The position numbers were made by a program, and so were the translations under genes. The notes beneath the pieces are model-generated. The model was given only the letters and a program-made list of their open reading frames with translations. It made no database searches and was not told the DNA's origin. This document shows positions 55,531-63,396 of a DNA stretch of 64,000 nt, piece after piece. The stretch covers positions 1 through 64,000 of the forward strand of contig CAVUHX010000045.1 in NCBI GenBank assembly GCA_963741405.1, read 5' to 3'. The stretch is from Roseiarcus sp963741405. GTDB lineage: Bacteria > Pseudomonadota > Alphaproteobacteria > Rhizobiales > Beijerinckiaceae. Position 1 is the stretch's first letter. Each line of letters opens with the position of its first letter.

Positions 55531-56106
55531 ATGCTCACGCGCGACAGCCTCTACAGTCTCGAGACCTACGCGAGCGTTCGAAAGGATTTCCGCGCCAAAG
55601 TCATGGCGCACAAGAAGCTGCGGCTGGTCGAACTCGGCGCGCACGCCTCGCTCCATTTCGAGGACCAGCTGACCATGCAGTACCAGGTCCAGGAAATGCT
55701 GCGTCTCGAGCGCATCTTCGAGCCGGAACTGATCCAGGAGGAGCTCGACGTCTACAATCCGCTGGTTCCCGACGGGTCGAACTGGAAAGCGACCCTGATG
55801 TTCGAATATCCGGACGCCGAGGAGCGCAAGCAGGCGCTCGCCCGCCTCCTCGGCGTCGAGAAACGGGCCTACGTGCAGGTCGCCGATTTCGCCCGCGTCG
55901 CGCCCTTCGCCAACGAGGATCTCGACCGATCGACTGCGGAGAAGACCTCGGCGGTGCATTTCCTGCGCTTCGAGCTGACGCCGGAGATGGTCGCGGCGGC
56001 GAAAGCGGGCGCGGCGATCCGCGTCGGCGTCGACCATCCGCACTACAAGGCGGAGATCACGCTTTCGCACGCAGCGCGCGACTCGCTGGTGAGCGATCTG
56101 ACGTAG
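55531..56106 (+). CDS. DUF3501 family protein
   Basis: 191 residues. RKDFRAKVMAHKKLRLVELGAHASLHFEDQLTMQYQVQEMLRLERIF is the typical DUF3501 start. The rest (PDGSNWKATLMFEYPDAEERKQALARLLGVEKRAYVQV, VDHPHYKAEITL) contains conserved His residues. It follows the Fe-S gene with 3 bp between and is almost always found with rubrerythrin and this Fe-S protein in Proteobacteria, so the three probably form one redox module of unknown substrate. Confidence 0.9.
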   Translation: MLTRDSLYSLETYASVRKDFRAKVMAHKKLRLVELGAHASLHFEDQLTMQYQVQEMLRLERIFEPELIQEELDVYNPLVPDGSNWKATLMFEYPDAEERKQALARLLGVEKRAYVQVADFARVAPFANEDLDRSTAEKTSAVHFLRFELTPEMVAAAKAGAAIRVGVDHPHYKAEITLSHAARDSLVSDLT

Positions 56107-56131
56107 GGCGGACCCGGCCCGCTCGCGGGGG

Positions 56132-56446
56132 TTACTGGACGTAGAGTTCCGTCTCGCCGCTCAGTTCGACTTTTCGCGTCCTCTTCACAAAGACGCACAT
56201 GTGCTGGGTCGGCGTCGACGTATGTCCCTGAAAGCCCGTGACGAGCGCCAGCCCGTAGGATTCCGTTCCAAACGGATCGATCCGGATCGCTGCCCTGGTG
56301 AGATGCTTCTTCGCGGCGGCGAGGCATTTGGCCCGAACTTCGCCACGAAACTGATCTCATGCCGTGGGCGAGGAGGCTGTCTCCGGTCGCGCCGCCATGA
56401 CGGGCGCGAGAAACGCCAGAAGCCCCAAGGCGACTTTCACGTTCAT
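56132..56446 (-). pseudogene. Small secreted protein with in-frame TGA
   Basis: From ATG 56446: MNVKVALGLLAFLAPVMAA (signal peptide), RPETASSPTA, then TGA at 56359-56357, then in the same frame DQFRGEVRAKCLAAAKKHLT, IDPFGTESYGLALVTGFQGH, HMCVFVKRTRKVELSGETELYVQ to TAA at 56134-56132. With a sense codon at position 30 the gene would code 104 residues with a signal and two Cys. No selenocysteine context is evident, so it is probably a nonsense mutation (CGA or GGA to TGA). Confidence 0.65.
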
Positions 56447-56748
56447 CGGCCAGCCCCCATCCCCGGCCAGGGCTCCGAATCCGGGTTAAAAACGCGGCGG
56501 TCAGCGTGGAATAGCTCTTGGTAGTTGCGTCGCGCGCCAGGAGACTCGCTGCACGTGCAATTCAGCGATCTGCATGCTTCATCTGCGGTGTTCCTCCGGA
56601 GTTCGTCGCCGCCGAAAGAAGGTCGAGCGGCGACTTTCTTAATCGTCATTAACCCGAGTTCGGAGCCCTGCAGCCCCGGCAGGCGCTTTGCCATCGCGCC
56701 GAACCCCGACCAATAGTCCGGCGGGGCGCGAGATCAAGGAGCCATTCC
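56447..56748. other. Intergenic region, 302 bp, no gene seen
   Basis: No convincing ORF, hairpin or operator in this stretch. The last bases before 56749 (GATCAAGGAGCC) contain AAGGAG, the ribosome-binding site of the VOC gene. Confidence 0.45.
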
Positions 56749-57060
56749 ATGCTCGACCATATCGGGCTCGCGGTCGCCGACATGGACCGTTCGAAGGCTT
56801 TTTACGAGGCGGCGCTGAGGCCGCTGGGGCTCGGCCTCGTGATGGAAGTAACGGCGGCGGAAACAGGCGGCGAGGCGCATGCCGGATTCGGCGCCGACGG
56901 CAAGCCGTTTTTCTGGATCGGGACGGGCACAAAACCGAAAGGCGGGACGCATGTCGCCTTACCGCAGCCGACCGTTCGGCGGTGGACCGCTTTCACCGGG
57001 CGGAGCTGGCGGCCGGCGGCCGCGACAACGGCCCGCCGGGCGTGAGGCCACCCCCGGGGG
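56749..57060 (+). pseudogene. VOC (glyoxalase) family protein, frameshifted and truncated
   Basis: MLDHIGLAVADMDRSKAFYEAALRPLGLGLVMEV and AGFGADGKPFFWIGTG are a VOC start with the first metal-side His (HIGLAV). After HVAL at 56950-56961 a one-base loss moves the frame: TAADRSAVDRFHRAELAAGGRDNGPPGVRP continues in the next frame, and the last half (normally PxYYAAFVLDPDGNNIEAV) is replaced by unrelated sequence. Only the first betaalphabetabetabeta unit is whole, so it is unlikely to be active. Confidence 0.75.
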
Positions 57061-57121
57061 CGGATGGTTCAGCGACGGACCGGTTGCACACCCAATCGCA
57101 TCTGGCTCCGGCCTTCCGCCA

Positions 57122-59983
57122 TTAACGCTTCTTCACGGCCGCCTTCGGCTTCGTTTTGGCCGCGCTCGTCGCCGTCGTTTTTTTCGCTGCCGTCTTCCTG
57201 GCCGGCGCTTTTCTGGCCGGCGACTTTCCGGCCGCCGCCTTCGCGGGCGCCGCCTTCTTCGCCGCAGCTTTCGCAGGCCCTCTGCGGGTCGGCGCAGGCT
57301 TGCCCTCGCGTTCGGCGATAAGCTCCACCGCCTCCTTCAGCGAAATCGAGTCGGGCGGCGTCGATTTGGGGATGGTCGCGTTGACCTTGCCCCAGTTGAC
57401 GTAAGGCCCGAAGCGGCCCTCGCGAACGGTGATCGGGCCGCCGTCGGGGTGATCGCCGAGCAATCGCCCCGAGACGCCGCCGCCTGCGGCCTTCGCCTTG
57501 ATCAGCGCAAGCGCCTCGTCGAGCGTCACGCTCGCCGGATCGGTTCCCTTGGGCAGCGTCGCGTTGACCTTGCCGTGGTTGACGTAGGAGCCGAACCGTC
57601 CCTGCTTGACGCTGACCGCGCCGCCCTCCGGATGGTCGCCGAGCACGCGACCCGCGCCGCCGCCGAAGCGCGAGCCGCCGGCGCCGCTTTCCTTGGCGAC
57701 GATGAGGTCGATCGCCCGGTTGGCGCCGATCTCGAGGACGTCATCGTCGCGGCTGAGATTGGCGTAGGACTTGCCGTGCTGCACATAGGCGCCGTAGCGG
57801 CCGATGCCGGCCAGGATCGGCTCGCCGCTGGTCGGGTGCCGCGCCACCTCGCGCGGCAGCGCCAGCAGCGCCAGCGCCTTCTCGAGCGTCACGTCCTCGG
57901 GTTTGAGGCCCTTCGGCAGCGACGAGCGCTTCGGCTTTTCGCCCTCGCCCTGCTGCACGTAGTCGCCGAAGCGACCGTTGCGCAATGTGATCTCGTCGCC
58001 CGAGTCCGGGTCCTGGCCGAGCACCCGAACGCCGGGTCGGTCGCCTTCGCCGCTCTCGGCGCCGCTCGGCGAAAGGACGCGGGTGAACTTGCATTCGGGA
58101 TAGTTCGAGCAGCCGATGAAGGCGCCGAACTTGCCGAGCTTCAGCGACAATTGCCCCTTGCCGCAGGACGGGCAGAGGCGCGGGTCACCCCCGTCGCCGC
58201 GCGCCGGGAAGATGTGCGGCCCGAGAAGCTCATTGAGGCTGTCGAGCACCTGGCCGGTGCGCAGATCCTTGGTGTCGCCGACGGCGGCGGAAAAGTCGTT
58301 CCAGAAGTCGCGCAGGAGCGCCTTCCAGTCGATCTCGCTGTTCGACACCCGGTCGAGCTTCTCCTCGAGGTCGGCGGTGAAGTCGTAGCCGACATATTTG
58401 GTGAAGAAGGACTCGAGGAAGGCGGTCACCAACCGGCCCTTATCCTCGGGGATGAGCCGCTTCTTCTCGAGCCGCACGTAGTCGCGCTCGCGCAGCACGG
58501 CGATGGTCGAGGCGTAGGTCGAGGGACGGCCGATGCCGAGCTCCTCCATCCGCTTCACCAGCGTCGCTTCGGTGTAGCGCGGCGGCGGCTCGGTGAAATG
58601 CTGGCTCGCCTCGATCCGCTCCTTCTCGAGCCGCTCGCCCTCGCTCATGGCGGGCAGGCGGCTTCCGTCCTCGTCCTCCTCGTCGTCGCGGCCCTCCTGG
58701 TAGAGGGCGAGGAAGCCGGGGAAGCGCACGACCTGGCCGCTGGCGCGGAAGTCGAGTTTTCGCGCGCCGGCCTCGGCCAGAATGTCGACCGTGGTGCGCT
58801 CGAGCTCGGCGCTCTCCATCTGGCAGGCGATCGTGCGCGTCCAGATGAGCTCGTAGAGCTTGGCCTGCTCCGGCTCGAGATGACGGGCGACGTCGCGCGG
58901 GCGGCGCGTCATGTCGGTCGGGCGGATCGCCTCATGCGCTTCCTGCGCGTTTTTGCTCTTGGCGGTGTATTTGCGCGGCGCGCCCGGGACGTAGGCGTCG
59001 CCGAAATCCTTGCCGATCACCCGGCGGGCGGAGGCCACCGCCTCGGGCGCGAGATCGACGCCGTCGGTGCGCATATAGGTGATCAGCCCGACCGCCCCGT
59101 CGCCGACGTCGACGCCCTCGTAGAGCCGCTGGGCGATCTGCATCGTGCGGGCCGGCGCGAAGCCGAGCTTGCGCGACGCCTCCTGCTGCAGGGTGGAGGT
59201 GGTGAAGGGCGGGTAGGGGTGGCGCTTGACCGGCTTCGATTCGACCGAAGCCACCGAGAATTTCGCGTTCTCCAGCGCCGTCCGGAAGGCCTCGGCCTCG
59301 GCGCCCGATCCGACGTCGAGGCGGCCGATCTTCTTGCCGTCCGCGCCGACGAGGCGGGCGATGAACGGCGCCTCGGCCGCCGTCCTCAGGTGGGCGATGA
59401 TCGACCAGTATTCGCGCGCCACGAATTTCTCGATTTCGAGCTCGCGGTCGCAGACGATTCTCAGCGCGACCGACTGGACCCGTCCGGCCGAGCGCGCGCC
59501 GGGCAGCTTTCGCCACAGAACCGGAGACAGGGTGAATCCGACCAGATAGTCGAGCGCCCGGCGCGCCCGATAGGCGTCGACCAGCGCCTCGTCGATTTCG
59601 CGCGGATGGCGCATCGCCTCCAGGATCGCGTCCTTGGTGACCGCGTTGAACACCACCCGGTCGACCCGCTTGTCCTTCAGGAGCTTCTTGTTGTTGAGAA
59701 TCTCGTGGATGTGCCAGGAGATCGCCTCGCCCTCGCGGTCCGGGTCGGTCGCGAGGATCACCCGGTCGGCGTTCCTGACTGCTCCGCCGATCTCGCTCAG
59801 TCGCTTGGCGGCCTTGGCGTCGACTTCCCAGCGCATGGCGAAATCGTCGTCCGGATCGACAGAGCCGTCCTTGGCCGCAAGATCGCGCACGTGGCCGAAC
59901 GAAGCGTAGACGTCGTAGTCCTTGCCCAGATATTTGTTGATGGTCTTCGCCTTGGCGGGCAATTCGACGATCACGACTTTCAT
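57122..59983 (-). CDS. topA: DNA topoisomerase I
   Basis: 953 residues. TOPRIM: VIVELPAKAKTINKYLG (residues 4-20) and ATDPDREGEAISWH; the catalytic Tyr is in GLITYMRTDGV; RPSTYASTIAVL is conserved. Zn-ribbon repeats begin CPSCGKGQLSLKLGKFGAFIGCSNYPECKF, followed by four RFG-type domains (RNGRFGDYV, KQGRFGSYV, REGRFGPYV) and a Lys/Ala-rich tail. It relaxes negative supercoils. At residue 8 Leu replaces the usual Ser of VESPAKAKT (codon TTG), right after the catalytic-site Glu7; this may be a real variant or a base error. Length otherwise normal. Confidence 0.95.
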   Translation of the reverse strand: MKVVIVELPAKAKTINKYLGKDYDVYASFGHVRDLAAKDGSVDPDDDFAMRWEVDAKAAKRLSEIGGAVRNADRVILATDPDREGEAISWHIHEILNNKKLLKDKRVDRVVFNAVTKDAILEAMRHPREIDEALVDAYRARRALDYLVGFTLSPVLWRKLPGARSAGRVQSVALRIVCDRELEIEKFVAREYWSIIAHLRTAAEAPFIARLVGADGKKIGRLDVGSGAEAEAFRTALENAKFSVASVESKPVKRHPYPPFTTSTLQQEASRKLGFAPARTMQIAQRLYEGVDVGDGAVGLITYMRTDGVDLAPEAVASARRVIGKDFGDAYVPGAPRKYTAKSKNAQEAHEAIRPTDMTRRPRDVARHLEPEQAKLYELIWTRTIACQMESAELERTTVDILAEAGARKLDFRASGQVVRFPGFLALYQEGRDDEEDEDGSRLPAMSEGERLEKERIEASQHFTEPPPRYTEATLVKRMEELGIGRPSTYASTIAVLRERDYVRLEKKRLIPEDKGRLVTAFLESFFTKYVGYDFTADLEEKLDRVSNSEIDWKALLRDFWNDFSAAVGDTKDLRTGQVLDSLNELLGPHIFPARGDGGDPRLCPSCGKGQLSLKLGKFGAFIGCSNYPECKFTRVLSPSGAESGEGDRPGVRVLGQDPDSGDEITLRNGRFGDYVQQGEGEKPKRSSLPKGLKPEDVTLEKALALLALPREVARHPTSGEPILAGIGRYGAYVQHGKSYANLSRDDDVLEIGANRAIDLIVAKESGAGGSRFGGGAGRVLGDHPEGGAVSVKQGRFGSYVNHGKVNATLPKGTDPASVTLDEALALIKAKAAGGGVSGRLLGDHPDGGPITVREGRFGPYVNWGKVNATIPKSTPPDSISLKEAVELIAEREGKPAPTRRGPAKAAAKKAAPAKAAAGKSPARKAPARKTAAKKTTATSAAKTKPKAAVKKR

Positions 59984-60279
59984 TCATCAGTCCTTCGGCG
60001 GCCGGCCCGAGAGAAGAGCCGCGCTTCGATCCGGGCGCGGGATATGGAGAGGCGGAAGCCGCCTGTCAAATCGGGGCGGCGGTGTGGAATGGCGGCGGGA
60101 ACGAAAGCTGCGTCGGAATCAGACGGCCGCTTCGATGTCAGCCTTTGAAAAATCGTCGTCTTTGTAGAAAGCTGCCAGCGCGCAGGACTTGCGCCAACGC
60201 CGCGATCGGCCCCAGAGTGGGGTTTGCTGTCAACTTGGCGATCGCGTCAAGTGAATTGGCGAACAAGGGGGAAGCGGCC

Positions 60280-61656
60280 ATGGCGCACGATCCGCGCATC
60301 GTCAGGCATGAGGATCAGATCGAGGAGCTGCGAAAGACCGTTCCCGACTGGATCAGGAATCTCGAGCGTCCGGCCGCCCCGGCAGTGGCGCCGGGCTTCG
60401 GTCCGCTCGAGGGGGTTCGCGCGGTCGGCACCGGCATCCTCGTCGCGCAGCCGTTCATCGGCACGAAGCTGGCCGAATTCGGGGCCGAGGTCATCCACGT
60501 CGAGCGGCCGGGCGGCGACACCTTCCGCTGGACCGCTCCCCTCCTCACGCGCGGGCCTCGCAAGCACGGCTGCGACAAGGCCGAGATCATGAAGAGCAAG
60601 CTCTCCATGGGCCTCGACCTGAAGCAGGCGCGCGGCATCGAGCTCCTGATGGCGTTGTGGAAGATCTCCGATGTCTGGATGGAATCGTCCATGCCCGGCG
60701 CGCTCGAGCGCTGCGGCATCACCAACGAACTCGCGCTCGCTGTCAATCCGGCGCTGGTGATCGTGCGAGTCAGCACCTACGGCCAATACGGCAGGGAGGA
60801 GTATCTCGGCCGGCCGGGCTACGACGCGCTCGCCCAGGCCTACGGCGGGATGATGAGCATCACCGGGGACCCGAGCGGGCCGCCGCAGCGGGCCAAGACT
60901 TACACCGGCGATTACATCACCGCGCTGACCGGCTGGGCCTCCACCATGATGGCTTTGTGGGAAGCGAAGAAGACCGGGCGCGGGCAGGTCGTCGACCTCG
61001 CGCAGTACGAGGCCGTGGCGCAGACGCAGGGCAACGTCCTGCCCCTCTACACGGGCGAAGGAGCGACCTACGAGCACACCGGCAACCGGGCCCCCGGGTT
61101 TCAACCCTATGACACGTTCAAGTGCCGGGACGGCTGGGTGTTCATCGGCGCGGTCGGCGGCGCCATCTACGACCGGGTGCCGAAGTTCCTCGGCCTCGAT
61201 CCCGCGGTCTACAGTTACGACGCCTGCTCGAAGGACGCCGCCGCCGTCAATTCCGACAAGGGGCGGGAACTCGACCGGCGCCTGCGCGAATATTGCGCGG
61301 CGCACACGGCGCTCGAGGTCGAGACGGCGCTGAACAAGGCGAAGATCGGTTGCGCGCGCGTCTACGGAACGCCCGACCAATATGCCGACGAACATTATCG
61401 CGCCCGGGAGATGACCGTCCCGGTGCTGGACCGTCAGTCCGGCGTGCCGGTTCGGGTCTATGGCGTGGTGCCGAAGATGTCGCTGACCCCAGGCCGCGTC
61501 TGGCGCGGCGCGCCGGCCGTCGGCGAGGACACGACGGATATCCTTTCCAAAATGCTCGGTCTCGACGACGACGAGATCGAACGGCTTTACAGTGAGCAGG
61601 TGGTGCACCGAACCGAACCGTTCACCGAGCCCCAGGTCGAAGCCGTCCATCCTTAG
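60280..61656 (+). CDS. CaiB/BaiF-family CoA transferase
   Basis: 458 residues from ATG 60280, behind GGGGGAAG. Family III CoA transferase: GPLEGVRAVGTGILVAQPFIGTKLAEFGAEVIHVERPGGD, RPGYDALAQAYGGMMSITG with the nucleophilic Asp182, DYITALTGWASTMMALWEAKKTGRGQVVDLAQYEA. A ~35-residue N-terminal extension (DQIEELRKTVPDWIRNLER) is longer than in the small enzymes. It moves CoA between carboxylic acids; CaiB-like members use carnitine/gamma-butyrobetaine. Substrate not known here. Divergent from topA. Confidence 0.92.
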   Translation: MAHDPRIVRHEDQIEELRKTVPDWIRNLERPAAPAVAPGFGPLEGVRAVGTGILVAQPFIGTKLAEFGAEVIHVERPGGDTFRWTAPLLTRGPRKHGCDKAEIMKSKLSMGLDLKQARGIELLMALWKISDVWMESSMPGALERCGITNELALAVNPALVIVRVSTYGQYGREEYLGRPGYDALAQAYGGMMSITGDPSGPPQRAKTYTGDYITALTGWASTMMALWEAKKTGRGQVVDLAQYEAVAQTQGNVLPLYTGEGATYEHTGNRAPGFQPYDTFKCRDGWVFIGAVGGAIYDRVPKFLGLDPAVYSYDACSKDAAAVNSDKGRELDRRLREYCAAHTALEVETALNKAKIGCARVYGTPDQYADEHYRAREMTVPVLDRQSGVPVRVYGVVPKMSLTPGRVWRGAPAVGEDTTDILSKMLGLDDDEIERLYSEQVVHRTEPFTEPQVEAVHP

Positions 61657-61891
61657 GCCGCCGGGCGCGCGGAGCCATTCCCTCCTCGCGCCGCGAGCAG
61701 CATTGCGAAGCCGACGCCCGTCGCTGAGCTTGTCATCTCCTCTCTTTCAGCCCTGGGCGAGCCACCGGAATTCAAACTTCTGTTCACTTGACTTCGGAGT
61801 GCCGCGATTTCTTGCCCGCCGTTGCGCGGCGCCGCGCGTCCATGCGACAAGCGCCGCTCCCCAGCTTCCCATCCCTGCATAAGAGGCGTCC

Positions 61892-62746
61892 ATGCCCGAC
61901 AATTCTTCAAAGCCCGTATGGCTCATCACCGGTTGCTCGACCGGCTTCGGGCGTGAACTGGCGAAGATCCTGATCGACCGCGATTACCGGGTTGTGGCGA
62001 CCGCGCGCGATCCCCATAAGGTTGCCGACCTCGTCGAGGGCCATGCCGGGAAGGCGCTCGCCTTTCCGCTCGACGTCGAGAAGCAGGCCGACATCGACGC
62101 CGCCGTGGCGGCGACAAAGCGGAGGTTCGGGCGCATCGACGTCCTGGTCAACAACGCCGGCTACGGCTATCTCGCCGCGATCGAGGAGGGCGAGGATTCC
62201 GACATCCGCGCCATGTTCGAGACGAACTTTTTCGGCCTCGCCGCGATGACGCGGGCGGTCCTTCCGGTCATGCGGGCGCAGAAGTCGGGCGCGATCGTCA
62301 ACATCTCCTCGATGGGCGGCTTCATCGGCTTTCCCGGCTCGGGCTATTACGCGGCGACCAAGTTCGCCGTCGAAGGCCTGTCCGAGTCGCTCTCGAAGGA
62401 GGTCGCGCCGTTCGGGATCAAGGTCCTGATCGTCGAGCCCGGGCCGTTCCGCACCGACTGGGGCGGACGCTCGCTGAAAGTCCCGAAGCGGCCGAACGAG
62501 GCCTATGCCGAGACGGCGGTCGCGCGCCGCAACCAGATCCAGAGTTATAGCGGAAACCAGCCGGGCGACCCGGTGCGCGCCGCCGAGGCGATCATCGCGA
62601 CGGTCGAAGCGCGCAATCCCCCGCTGAGACTCCCCCTCGGCAATTTCGCCTACGACGCCATGCGCGCCGAGATCGAGGTTTTGCGCAAGGAGGTCGAGAC
62701 GGTCGAGGCGGCGGCGCGCGGCGCGGACTTTCCGCAGGGCGCCTGA
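61892..62746 (+). CDS. Short-chain dehydrogenase/reductase
   Basis: 284 residues, classical SDR. TGCSTGFG (13-20) replaces TGxxxGIG, NNAGYGYLA (87-95), catalytic Ser139/140 in VNISSMGGF and Tyr153-x3-Lys157 in YYAATKFAVEGL. VEPGPFRTD is typical. Function as NAD(P)-dependent oxidoreductase; the substrate cannot be predicted. The 235 bp before it hold no evident gene. Confidence 0.92.
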   Translation: MPDNSSKPVWLITGCSTGFGRELAKILIDRDYRVVATARDPHKVADLVEGHAGKALAFPLDVEKQADIDAAVAATKRRFGRIDVLVNNAGYGYLAAIEEGEDSDIRAMFETNFFGLAAMTRAVLPVMRAQKSGAIVNISSMGGFIGFPGSGYYAATKFAVEGLSESLSKEVAPFGIKVLIVEPGPFRTDWGGRSLKVPKRPNEAYAETAVARRNQIQSYSGNQPGDPVRAAEAIIATVEARNPPLRLPLGNFAYDAMRAEIEVLRKEVETVEAAARGADFPQGA

Positions 62747-62750
62747 TCGG

Positions 62751-62868
62751 GTCCTTCGAGACGCGATGCTTGGCATCGCTCCTCAGGACGAGGTCAACTG
62801 CATGCGGTCACAGTAGAAATCCTCATCCTGAGGAGCGCCGCATCTGCGGCGCGTCTCGAAGGACGAGG
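62751..62868. repeat. Pair of inverted intergenic palindromes (rhizobial type)
   Basis: A unit at 62751-62793 (TCCTTCGAGACGC...GCTCCTCAGGACGAGG) and its inverted copy at 62821-62868 (CCTCATCCTGAGGAGCGC...GCGTCTCGAAGGACGAGG), with GATGC/GCATC or GCCGC/GCGGC inside. Each forms a hairpin and the pair a larger one. Such sequences are known in many rhizobial intergenic regions; here they lie between the SDR and DUF1810 genes. Confidence 0.8.
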
Positions 62869-62930
62869 ATTTTGGTCCACGCGACGCTGATGCCGCAATC
62901 AGCGGCAACCGAGTCGACCAAGAGGGCTCG

Positions 62931-63356
62931 ATGTCCGATCCAGTCAACCTGCAACGCTTCGTCGATGCGCAGGCGCCCGTCTACGCGCGGGTCTGCGACG
63001 AACTTCGCGCCGGGCGGAAGGAGAGCCACTGGATGTGGTTCATCTTTCCGCAAATCGCCGGCCTCGGCCGGAGCCCGACATCGGTCTTCTACGCCATCTC
63101 CTCGGTCGACGAGGCAAGAGCCTATCTCGCCCATCCGGTCCTCGGCGCGCGCCTCAGGGAAGGTGCGAAACTCGTGCTCGACGCGGAAGGCAAAACCGCC
63201 CGCCAGATCTTCGGACCGGTCGATGAAGCGAAATTCCGCTCCTCGATGACGCTGTTCATGAAGGCCGCGCCCGACGAGCCGCTGTTTGCGGAGTGTCTGC
63301 GGAAGTTTTTCGGCGGCGAAGTCGATCCCGCCACGCTCGAGAACCTCGCACGCTGA
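62931..63356 (+). CDS. DUF1810 family protein
   Basis: 141 residues: LQRFVDAQAPVYARVCDELRAGRKESHWMWFIFPQIAGLGRSP, FYAISSVDEARAYLAHPVLGARLREGAK, FGPVDEAKFRSSMTLFMKAAPDEPLFAECLRKFFGGEVD. The WMWFIFPQ and pattern of charged residues are the DUF1810 (calpastatin-like in name only) hallmark. Function unknown; small and soluble. Confidence 0.92.
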   Translation: MSDPVNLQRFVDAQAPVYARVCDELRAGRKESHWMWFIFPQIAGLGRSPTSVFYAISSVDEARAYLAHPVLGARLREGAKLVLDAEGKTARQIFGPVDEAKFRSSMTLFMKAAPDEPLFAECLRKFFGGEVDPATLENLAR

Positions 63357-63396
63357 AAACCGTTACTCGCGTCGACGAAGATAGCGCCCCCTGCGA

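Noticed and set aside
56357..56359. Selenocysteine codon at TGA
   Set aside because: No selenoprotein family or recognisable SECIS hairpin follows; a nonsense change is simpler.
56879..60148. A 1,089-codon open frame on the plus strand opposite topA
   Set aside because: It is antisense to an intact, conserved topA in a GC-rich genome, is Arg/Gly/Asp-rich, and has no domain. Mirror frames of this kind also oppose emrAB, the dehydratase, the transglutaminase and RNase R.
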